DNA from: Poecilobothrus nobilitatus
Taxonomy: Eukaryota > Arthropoda > Insecta > Diptera > Dolichopodidae
Assembly: GCA_947095535.1 (NCBI GenBank)
Contig: OX352773.1
Location: 30,215,398 to 30,279,397, forward strand
Reading direction: 5' to 3'
Length of the DNA: 64,000 bases
Made by a program: the position numbers and the translations under genes
Shown: positions 48,441 to 59,400 of the stretch, piece by piece
Layout of the letters: each line of letters opens with the position of its first letter
Numbering within the stretch: the stretch's first letter is position 1
The notes under the pieces: model-generated
Told to the model about the DNA's origin: nothing
Database searches by the model: none
Seen by the model: only the letters and a program-made list of their open reading frames with translations

Positions 48441-49766
48441 ATGACAAATGGAAAAGTTACCAAATTAGCAATATCTAGTAGAATAATATTGCTATGTGTC
48501 CAATTAATTTCAAATATTTTAATACCAGATCATAATCCAGATGTTTTTAAATCACCAAAAAATTCGAATCTTACTCGTACTTATTTAGATAAATTGTCGG
48601 AATTTTTTTTTGGAGGATTTAAAAGATGGGATGCAGAATATTTTTTACACATAGCTGAACATGGTTACACGTACGAAAATAATTTGGCATTTTATCCATT
48701 GTATCCTGGTATTATACATTGGTGTACAAAAGTTGCAGTTAAATTATCATTTTATATGTCATTTAGTACAATGTCATTAATGATAAGCATACTTTTAAAT
48801 ATATACTTTTTCCACCGAGCTGCAAATTGTTTATACGATTTAACGCAAAGAATTTTTGGTGATGCAAATAAAGCATGGATGGCAGTCGTATTATTTTGCT
48901 TTAATCCAGCATCAATATTTTTTTCAGCACCATATTCGGAATCACTATATTGCTGGTTAAGTTTTAGTTTAATGTTATGTTGCGTTAATCACATACCATT
49001 TGTAAAAACAACTACAGTTCTAGGATTAAGTATTTTATGCCGATCAAATGGATTTTTAAATATTGGATATCCAGTTTATTTCACATTTAGAAAAATAATT
49101 TTAAAAAAATCGTTTTGGGAATTTTTTAAATTAATAGGAGTGTTATTATTAGCTTTAATTCCTTTTACGGTTTTTAATTTTTATATGTTTCAAAATTTTT
49201 GTCTTCAATCATCATCAGATATTAAACATGAAAAATTTATTGAAGAATATGCTAAAAGGCAAAATTATGTTTTAGCTGGAAATAGAAATCCACAAAATTC
49301 GCCATGGTGTGATGATAATATTCCATTTCCTTATTCATATGTTCAAAATCATTACTGGGATCTTGGTTTTTTAAATTATTATAAAATTAAACAAATTCCG
49401 AATTTCTTTTTAGCTTCACCTATTCTTTTATTTTTGTTTATAAATATTGTAAAATATTTGGAACAATTTTCTTTATATTTGAACACAAACGGTATGAATA
49501 ATACAATTAAAGAATGGAAATCTCTTCCATTTGTTTTACATTGCTTAATATTATTAATATTTTGTACATTATTCGTGTATATTCAAATTTCTACAAGGCT
49601 ATTAGCATCAGCAAATCCTTGTTTATTTTGGTTTGCAGCTGATTGTCTTCCAAAGACATTCGATCAAATTAACTTTAAAAGAAAAAATGCTCTTATAATT
49701 TATTGGTTTGGTGGTTATTTTCTAATAGGTACAATATTATTTTGTAATTTTTATCCTTGGACATGA
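48441..49766 (+). CDS. PIG-V: GPI mannosyltransferase 2 (PIG-V)
   Basis: ER membrane enzyme that adds the second mannose to the glycosylphosphatidylinositol anchor precursor. Single uninterrupted frame of 441 aa, close to the usual family length. Luminal motif KRWDAEYFLHIAEHGY (residues 61-76) matches the conserved WDAxYFLHIAExGY region with the essential Asp. AFYPLYP (83-89) and SIFFSAPYSESLY (158-170) are also family hallmarks. At least eight hydrophobic segments are visible, with the first at residues 12-28 as a signal anchor. The start ATG at 48441 is the first in frame. An AATAAA at 50048 is a plausible poly-A signal. Convergent with the mitochondrial PheRS gene. Confidence 0.93.
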   Translation: MTNGKVTKLAISSRIILLCVQLISNILIPDHNPDVFKSPKNSNLTRTYLDKLSEFFFGGFKRWDAEYFLHIAEHGYTYENNLAFYPLYPGIIHWCTKVAVKLSFYMSFSTMSLMISILLNIYFFHRAANCLYDLTQRIFGDANKAWMAVVLFCFNPASIFFSAPYSESLYCWLSFSLMLCCVNHIPFVKTTTVLGLSILCRSNGFLNIGYPVYFTFRKIILKKSFWEFFKLIGVLLLALIPFTVFNFYMFQNFCLQSSSDIKHEKFIEEYAKRQNYVLAGNRNPQNSPWCDDNIPFPYSYVQNHYWDLGFLNYYKIKQIPNFFLASPILLFLFINIVKYLEQFSLYLNTNGMNNTIKEWKSLPFVLHCLILLIFCTLFVYIQISTRLLASANPCLFWFAADCLPKTFDQINFKRKNALIIYWFGGYFLIGTILFCNFYPWT

Positions 49767-50317
49767 TTTAAATTTAGTTTAAAAATTTTGTAGGTTTGCA
49801 CAATAGACATAGAAATTAATCTTAAAATTTTATTTTTACATAGCAAGACCAAGAGATTTAATGTTGTTTTATGGCATTTCTTGCTTTCTCAATATTTCTC
49901 TTGGTAAATTTATTTTTAAATTAACGTAATTTTTAATTTTTCTTTAAATTTTTTTTTGTGTTATATAAAATTTCTTGTTTTTTATGTCCTTTGTATTATT
50001 AAATTTTTCCATTGTAACTCAAGACTGTGTAGGTTTCTATTTTTTTTAATAAATTATATTTAATGTAATCAAAATAATTTTATTACATGTTTTATAATAA
50101 TTAAAGAAACTTAATGATAAACTATTTATAGAAGAAATATAATTTCCAAAAAAAAAAAACCATTATGATGATTTTTTATTTAATATTTTTTTATGTAAAT
50201 TGTTAAAACTTAAATAAAATGAAGAAAATTTATGAAGTTTGTATGCTTTTACATAAATATATACGTACTAAAACTTGAAATTAAAAACTAAAAAATCATT
50301 TGGTCTATTTTTTGGAA
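49767..50317. other. Convergent 3' spacer between PIG-V and FARS2
   Basis: 550 bases holding the 3' UTRs of two converging genes. An AATAAA at 50048 serves the + strand gene. No further gene was seen. Confidence 0.5.
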
Positions 50318-51791
50318 TCATCTAATTTCAACATTAAACTGTTTGATGCATGTATCTGCAATTTTTTGATGGATTTCATTAACTTCTTTTTGGGTTAATG
50401 TTCGTTCCATATGTCTATAAATAATTTTAAAACATAAACTAGATCTACCACTCTTCGGATGTTTGAATTTATCCTTCAAAATGACCTAAAACGAAAATTT
50501 TTTTTCAATCAAATTATTGAAAAGAATTAAATCAAGAATACCTGTTCTATAATATCACCACCTATACTTCTAACTAAATCATAAAAATCATTAGCACAAA
50601 ATTGATCGACTTCCAATTTATTTGGAAGCCAAAATGATAGATCATTAGCACATTGTGGATAAAAAGAAATTGGTTTATACTTATTTAATACTTTTAAATT
50701 TTTTTCACTAAATTGATTTAAAAATCCAGAATCATTACTCCAAAATAATCTTATATCTGGTATATCAAATAAAACCATAGCCAATCTTTCTAAACCAAGT
50801 CCAAAAGCATAGCCAATTGAATTTTGTACTCCGGCTTCTTTCAAAATTTCATCTCTAATAATTCCGCAACCGAGTACCTCTAGCCAATTCTTTCCATAAT
50901 ATATTTCCAACTCCCATGATGGTTGTGTAAATGGAAAATAAGTATCAACCCACCTGTATTCTACATTATTTCCAAATAAATCTTTTGCTAAACCTAATAA
51001 AATTGATTTTAATTCGTATTCTGTTAATTTAACAGATTCCATTGTGTGACATGGTTGCTTTGACTGATCAATACATTTTGTATTTGAATTAGCATTAGGA
51101 GAACAATGATTTAAATTTGTCTTATAATGTGTTTCAAATATTTCTAAATCTGGATTTTGTTCGAATAACTTATCACGTCTAATTAAACGAACAGCATCTA
51201 ATTGGTGAAATATAGGAAAATGTGTTGAGTCAATCTAAAATAATTTTAATACATATTTATTTAACAATTTTTAATTTTAAAATGGCTATAAATTTTTACT
51301 TCATCTCTCCTATAGACTTCTCCACAAACCAAAAAATTATCCAAACCCGATTTTATTAAATCTACTTGATGGGCTGTTGTATGTGCTCGAAGTAAACATT
51401 TCCTATTAATATAATAGCAATCGGATTTTGAACGACTTGGATGATCTTTTGGAATTAATAAATTGTCAAAATTTTGTTCTGTTGTTACAACAGGATGCAA
51501 ATGATCATAAACACTAAATAAAGGATTACCACGTCTTGATGTATATGCTGAATAAAAATAATTGGTTATTCTTTGTCGAAGAATTGAGAGTGGATGATGT
51601 TTTTGTATATGTTTATTAAGTCCAACAAAAGATAAAATCCTCGGTGTAATATTAGTCCAATCGTCTGTTTCATATGAATGATTCCCAATTATTAGTTTAT
51701 TTTGAAAATCAGGATATGTTACGTATAGACTTTTCTTTATAATATTAAGATTCGAAGCATTTTTATTTAGTCGATTGAAATATCGTAACAT
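50318..51791 (-). CDS. FARS2: Phenylalanine--tRNA ligase, mitochondrial
   Basis: Charges mitochondrial tRNA-Phe in the matrix; monomeric class II synthetase. Three-exon model on the minus strand: 51791-51300, 51234-50542 and 50485-50318, giving 450 aa, in line with the family. Introns are 65 and 56 bases, GT-AG, both phase 0. The N-terminus (MLRYFNRLNKNASNLN) is basic and lacks acids, as in mitochondrial presequences. Exon 1 carries HPVVTTEQNFDNLLIP and motif 2 (residues ~150-164, GEVYRRDE), continued by IDSTHFPIFHQ in exon 2. Motif 3 is GLGLERLA (309-316) followed by IPDIRLFWSNDSGF. Exon 3 completes the C-terminal ferredoxin-like anticodon-binding domain (SLCFKIIYRHMERTLT). The Drosophila counterpart is PheRS-m. 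Confidence 0.93.
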
Positions 51792-53427
51792 TTCTAAACG
51801 TTTTATTGGTTTTTTAATTTAGTATTTGTTTTTTAATATTTAATAATGTTGAACTTTAAATTTATTTTTAATTTTTGTTTTGGTTATGTATGTTTGGATT
51901 CCTTAAAATGACATAAATTAAATATGACAGGAACGCATTCAGGTTTCATTTTCCTGACAATTTCAAATACATGTTGCTCAACTTTTTCGTTATTGTTGTC
52001 GTCTATAAAATTATGAAAGTTGCCTATAGTCTCAACGAAGAGTTTCTATTATGATTGTATTTTTATTTAATTGTAAATTCCATCTTTCCCTGATAACCTG
52101 AGTTTAGCAGCTACGACCACATACAAATGGATTTTTACACTTTTATAGAATACAAAAATTGTCTTTGCATAGATAATTTTAAACCATGATCATTCACTAC
52201 TGAAGTTCCGCACAAGGAATGAAACAACAATATAGCACAGTTACTCTCTATATCGCTCTCTTTTTATACCTAATAGAGTGTTACTTTATTCCAGCAATCA
52301 CCAAAGAAATATTTAGTCATCACTCATCAGATACAATTATGAGAATATTTTTTTTTTTTATTAATTGCGTTATTTTTTCATTTTTTAACTCATGTAGCTA
52401 CTTAAACTTATTTTAATGTAATGACTGAAATGCTGTGATTTAATTCATTATAATAAAAATATAAAATTAATAACTTATTTTGTGTCTTTTTATTTGGTAT
52501 GGTTCTGAAAAAGTGATGAAAAGCTACTTGCATTCACCACTGAAAAAGTTCTGAAAAGCTACTTCCAATATCCGTGAAAAAGTATTGAAAAAGTAGTGAA
52601 TAGAATAGAAGTAGAAAAACTTTGAATGATTAGTGCAAAACTGATGAATTTTTTCCCGCCATTCATATTAAATTCAGTACTTCCATTCAGTACTTCTGCA
52701 CTACTTCTGGGTTATCAGGGTTCTTTACACTTTACAGAGACATACTTTCCAAGCATCATGATTCATCAAGTGAAAATTGAAATTCTTCAGCCCATTATCT
52801 AATCAAATTACAAAGTTTACATTTTTATAAGATGTTTTTGTACTTTTCTATTCCAATCAAACATGTTTGTGGCGTTTTGATTGTAATCGTGGATCACATC
52901 ACAATATTCATATGATCATGATATTATTAGTAATTTTTATTAGTAGTTAATGATTATCGACAATTTTTCTTTAATCATTTTTAGATTGCGGGGAAAAGGA
53001 TATAAAACTAGATTAAATTTAATATTTAGCCATTTCAGACCCCAATTATCAAATTTCATTTACAAATAGGTACACATACATACTTATGGGAGCTATGAGT
53101 ACTAAAGCGAAATGACAGCGAATTGTAGTTTTTAACATTTGTTAACATGATGGGACAGAGTTAAACTTGTAACCTGTAAAATATAACATTGAAAAAAAAA
53201 ATTAACTTATTATTGGAAATTATTTATTTATAATTCTAAATAAAACAAAATTTTTAATAATAAGAATTACTGTGACAGATTGTTCTACGAAATTCGTAAT
53301 ATATCTTAAATTAAAAATAATTCAAGCAAAAATTAAAAAAAAAAAACAAAAAACTCAAATACAGAAATAAAATAAAAGGAATGATTATAAAAACTTTTAG
53401 AATGAATGATTTAACTTATAACTTAAT
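51792..53427. other. Spacer between FARS2 and cathepsin L
   Basis: Contains the likely FARS2 promoter (first few hundred bases), an inverted-repeat element (52088-52720), and the 3' UTR of cathepsin L at its right end. The frame at 52219-52416 lies within the element and is not a gene. Confidence 0.45.
52088..52720. mobile_element. MITE-like element with CCCTGATAACC ends
   Basis: A perfect 11-base inverted pair, CCCTGATAACC at 52088-52098 and GGTTATCAGGG at 52710-52720, bounds 633 bases. Internally, AAAAGTGATGAAAAGCTACTT and AAAAGTTCTGAAAAGCTACTT form a short direct repeat (about 52508-52565), and ATTCAGTACTTC is repeated near the right end. No transposase. Target duplications were not clear; TCTTT flanks the left end and occurs just outside the right. 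Confidence 0.45.
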
Positions 53428-55485
53428 TTAAACTAATGGAAAACTAGCTGACGAAGCTATACCGCAATGATTCTCTTTATTTCTTGCCATTTTAATGTAC
53501 CCTTCATCACCCCATGTTGTACCCCATGAATTTTTAACTAACCAATAATCATCACCATTTTCTTCTGTACCATAACCAACAACTAAAACTCCATGATCCA
53601 AATTTTCAGAACTGCAATGTTCATCATAGTAAACACCAGTTGAATAAAACTGGAATGATTGTTGAGATGCATCAATAGCAACACTAACTGGTCCATGAAC
53701 AGCAACAGCTTGCATTAATTTTGTTTCATCACCTTGTGGGATATCCATAAAACCCTTGTCTGTTGCACCAATTGTATTTGTTGAAAAATGGCAAGTATCA
53801 TCAACACCTTCATATGGATATGATTTTTCTGTATCAACGCCCCCATTATCTTTGATATATCTAAAAGCATTGTCCATTAAACCTCCATTACAGCCATTAT
53901 TACCATAACTAGCAGAGCAATCGACTAAATTTTGTTCAGATAATGATACTAATACACCACTTTTTCTAAAATGTTGACCTTCTAATGCTCCAGTTGCTGA
54001 AAAAGACCAACATGATCCACAATGTCCTTGATCTTTTATTGGTGTTACAGCGCCTTTTGATCTCCAATCAACAGCATTAGGTAATTTAACATTGGCTGGA
54101 CTAATAAATGTTGCTCCAGATTCTTGTTTAATTCCAGAAAATTGAACAACACTAAAATAAATATTATAAATTTTAATATTATTTTTTATTAATCTAACTT
54201 AATATTATTTTTTATTCAAACCTATTAGTCTTATTGAATCCATTCATTGTTGAAACAAACTCATGAGGTAATAAATCTGAGTATTTGTTCAATTTTAATT
54301 TAAATTTATGAATTCCTTGTTCATATTTTTGATTATGTTTGGCAATTTTATTTCTATTTTCTAAGAAAATTTTCATACGGAAATTTTCTTCAGTTGCATC
54401 GCTATAATCTTTATGATGTTCCATCTAAAATTAAAAAATAAATTTATCAAAAATTTAAATTTATGATTTATTTTATACGTATTTTTTTTAAAAAAATGTT
54501 TCTTTTAAAATAAAAGTTGTGTAAAAATGAAAAATTTTATTTTCGTGAAAAATAAAATACATAATTGTACATAATTTGTTTAACTCTCAATTTTAAATTT
54601 TAAAATATTTATATATAGTGCAAGAATTTTTATAATAACAATCAAAAAAATATAATTATTAAAACAAAGAAAAACATAAAATTAAAAAAGAATATGTACA
54701 TATTAAAAAAAATTTAAAATAATTAATTTATTTGATAAACAGAGTCATCTTTTATGTTATAATAACACATTTTATTTTAATTGTAAATTTCAATAAATTT
54801 ACAAAAGCAACCACTTGATGTCGCTATTATTGTATTCATTTGCATAAACGTTTGGAAATTTTTAACTTTACATTGATGTGATACCATTATTTTTTCATTA
54901 TTCATACATATTATTTTTTCTTTTTTTAAATAATTTTCATTATTCACACTTTACTTCTTTTTTTTTTTGTTACTATGTCGCACCTGTTTATTTCGATGTT
55001 GTGCTTACAAATTGCAAAAGAAAATACTATATATATTTATACATGGTATACACCAATACAATAATATCTTTAACAATAAATAAAAAAAAAATAAAAATAA
55101 AGGTAAAAATAAAAATGAATAAAAAAGTTATCTCTCTTTCTAACTTCTATTTTATTAATGGTACAATATATATAATTGGGGAGTTCTCATACGTATTACT
55201 TTTCTTCATATTAATTTTAACATTACGAATATCAGTAGATATGTCAATAACACAACTCAACATTTTTTATTTTAGTTTAAAATTTATCTCGGTGCTTTTA
55301 ATAATGATCTTTTCTTTCTTAAAATAATATATATATATATATATATATAAAAAAAAAACAATTATATTACTTTTATTTCAAATAATTTTTGTGTTATTCA
55401 AATAATATTTTTATACCTATACATTCCTAAATATTTCCTTTCATTTTAAAATATAAAAATTTTCTTTTAAAATTAATATTTTATT

Positions 55486-55518
<33 letters not shown>

Positions 55519-56390
55519 CGTAAGTGAAACCAGGAACCAAATAATTATAATGGAGAAATTTTCATAACAAATAAAAAAACAGAAGTAGTAGAACAACTCG
55601 TTTCAATTGACTACCTAGAACTCACAATTGAATGAAAATTACTGTAGATATATTACTAATTACAAAGAAATTTTTTTATTTATTTTAAATTACGATTAAG
55701 TATTAAATAAAAAGATTTTAGTTAATCTCTTAAATATTATTTCATTTAAATAATTATAATAAAAAAACGCAAAAAAAAAAAAAAAATAATATAAAAATAT
55801 TCTATTTTAAAAATTTATGTGATCGTGAATACATGATAATAAATAAATTTGTATACATATTTCCAAATATAATTTATATGAAAAAAAATATCTATGTTTT
55901 TAAATCAAATAATTAAAAAATTATTTTAATTTTAACTATTTATGGTTTTTTATATTTTTTTGGAGGCGTAAAAACCAAACCAAGAATAAAATCGTATATT
56001 AAAACAAAAAAAAAATAATAAAATATAAAAAAAGCAAAAAATAATAACAGTGAAATTGAAAAACAAAAATAACCTAAATTATAGAAAAAAAAGTGAGTTT
56101 TTTTTTATTTATGAAGCTGGGGTAAGAAGATTAACGTCCAAATGTGAGGTGTACATTATACATATATATGTTACTTGTTTAATTATTAATAATTTTTTTT
56201 TTTCTTGCTATTTTGCTTTTTTTAAGAACTGGTATACAGTTTTACATCAATAAAAAATTTTTTTTTTATTCATATATAATTATCTGCTATTAACTAGTAA
56301 AACACCAAGTGAATAAGTGAATGAACATTCATTTCATTTTTTTAAATAGATATATAGAGGTTAAAAAGATTAAAAACTCTCTCTCTTCTC

Positions 56391-56421
<31 letters not shown>

Positions 56422-59400
56422 TATTTAATTTAAGTTTGTTTTGTGATCAAAAAAGTCATATCTAAACTTCTTTCTGTTTAAAATGCATTTAAATTTTATT
56501 TCATACCTATTTTTATAAAATATGTAAAATTAAATTTTTTTTATAATTCTTTTTTAATGACATTTTAAATGATTTATTAATAGGAGGATGGAACTTTAAA
56601 ATAACCTCTAATAAATTTTTTCTTAGAAAACCCATAAAAATTGTTTTTAATTTATTGATTTTTAAGCATATTAAATTTTATTTTAACATTCTATATGCAT
56701 ATATGTATGAACATATACATATGTATGTATCTATAAATAAATATAAACCGATAACTGAACCACAATATACCGGCATAATTTCAATCATAAATTAATTCAA
56801 AAAATTTTTTTAAAGTGTAAATTATCAATTAAAGTCTCGTTTTGTTCGTCAAATTATAGGTGATCGGTATGTAATGGGTTTATATGGAAAAAAAAAAAAA
56901 AAAAAAAAAAAAAAATTAAGAAGTGTGACGACACAATTATCATCAATTAACATAACATAAGTAAATTCCAGTAAATAATAATTTTTCTTGTTTATAAACT
57001 CTCTCCTTTTTTTTTTTAAATTCACTGCCGTTTCAATTTTTTTTCTTTTTTATTTTATATTTTTTGTAATTGTAACTAACGTGAATGTAATTTATCTTTA
57101 AATATTATATTTTTTTGAAATTTTTTTTTGTTTTTTATTTTATTTTATTTTTTTTAAACAAATAATTTATCAAATTTATCTATTAAGATCATTTTAAGTA
57201 CATTTATCTATCTATCTATTTAATAACCATATTATGTACATATGTTTATACTTTAATATATACGTATATTTGTACTTTTATTATATTGAGTATATGTGTA
57301 TAGGTATGTAGAATTAAAAATTTATTATTTGAAAAATATTTGTTAAAAAAAAATTATTTTTAATTGTTATAAATTGCTATCATTTTTTAAAAAGTTTTTC
57401 TTTCATTATGAATATGTTGATAAAACAGTTCTTGAATAAATATAAGTATAAATAAAAATATTACAATTTAAACAATAGATTCTAATTTTACAAATTTTTC
57501 CATGTATTTCCGTATTATTTTTCTCTCCCCTTCAATGAAATATATCATTATGTGTAATGTGTATTAATTAATTCTATTTATTAAATATTTTTTAGTATTG
57601 TATATTTGTAATAAAATACACACGACTCACATATCAGTCAGTAATTGGAACTTATTTACGATAAAATTAATATTGAAATAAACATTTATTTTTATTTTAA
57701 CTATACATTTTTATTTTTTTTTTTTTTTAGATAAAATTTTTCTTCATATTGAAGACGTGGTTCTTTAACAAAAAAATAAACATGCACTTATTTTACAAAA
57801 AAATATAACTAGATAAACACAAAAATTCCAAAGACAACGGAAAACATTACAAAATGGTGCTGATGATAAGATAAAAAAAAAAAAAATAAAAAAATAGTGA
57901 ATACAAAAAGAACTCTATAGCAATACAACAAAAATTGTACTTTTATATTTTTGTGATAAGATAAATTTTCATTATTTGTGGAACGATAATGTACATTTTA
58001 TGTAAAAGCTTTCAAAAACAAAAAGAAAAACAAAACGAAATTAATGAAGAAAACAGTCATACTTTTTTTTTGTACATTATTAGTTTTAATTCTTCGAATT
58101 GATAACATTAAAATTTTTTGAAAAAAAACTGAAAAAAAACTAAAAAAAAAACAAAAAAAAAACCTATCAAAAAAAAATTTTTTTTTTTTCAATTTTTTAA
58201 AATATATATAAAAATTCTAAAACAAAAATTTAATTTTTGAAAGACATTTTCAAAATTTTAAGTTAATATTTATAAAAGAGAAAAATAAAAAAAAAATAAA
58301 AATCGTTCAAATGAAAAAAATGCCACTATTTTATAAAAAAACAAAACCGCAAGGATTTGATTCATCACTTAATAATAATCATCAGGATTTAGATAGTAAC
58401 AATATGAAAAATACAAATGAAGATATTAGTCAAAGAGTAAATGAAAAAAATATGGAATCAGGTCAACAACAAAATCCAACATCAAATAAAATATCAAGAA
58501 CTCAATTAATATTTCATTGTCAATTGGCACACGGTAGTCCAACTGGTTTTATTAAAGGATTTTCAAGTGTTAAAGAATTATATCAAAAAATTGCTGAATG
58601 TTATGAAATAACACCAGATGAAATCATTTTTTGTACCTTAAATACCCATAAAATTGATATGACAAAATTATTGGGTGGTCAAATAGGTTTAGATGATTTT
58701 ATTTTTGCTCATAGAAAGGGTCGACCCAAAGAAATTGAAATTATTAAATCAGAAGATGCACTTGGTTTAACAATAACTGATAATGGTGTTGGTTATGCAT
58801 TTATAAAACGTATTAAAGAAGAGAGTATTATTGATAAAATAAAACATGTTTTAGTTGGTGATCATATTGAAAAGATTAATGATCAAAGTGTTGTTGGTAA
58901 ACGTCATTTTGAAGTTGCTAGAATGTTAAAAGATATTCCTAAAGGTTCAACATTTACATTACGATTAGTTGAACCAATGAAAAGTGGTTTTCAAGGTATT
59001 GGACCAAGAGATTCACGTGGCAGTGGTGGTAAAAATAAATCATCACAAAATTATGGTTCTGGTAAAGAAACATTAAGATTTAAAGCAAATGGTCAAGTTG
59101 AAATCTGCAATAAATCAAATGATATGGAACAAGCTGCTTTAGATGCTATTAACTTATTATTGGATTCATTTTTAGGTATTAATGATACAGATTTAGCAAC
59201 ACAAATATGGGAATTGGGTAAAGATAAAACAAATTCAATGGATTTTGCTGAAGCATTAGATAATTCAGATTTGGATGCATTTGGTTTTACTGATGATTTT
59301 ATTATTGAATTATGGGGTGCTATTACAGATGCTAAACAAGGTAGAACAAAACCGAAAATTGTTAGTATAGATATTGGACAATAAATTTAAAATGAATAAA

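Noticed and set aside
54878..55327. 149-codon frame in the cathepsin L intron
   Set aside because: Strongly biased to Ile/Phe/Tyr/Lys codons expected from AT-rich DNA, no recognisable domain, and no splice context.
58311..59384. GIPC gene as a processed pseudogene
   Set aside because: The frame is intact over 357 codons with all three domains conserved, including the PDZ loop and the C-terminal GH2 ending, which indicates a working gene.
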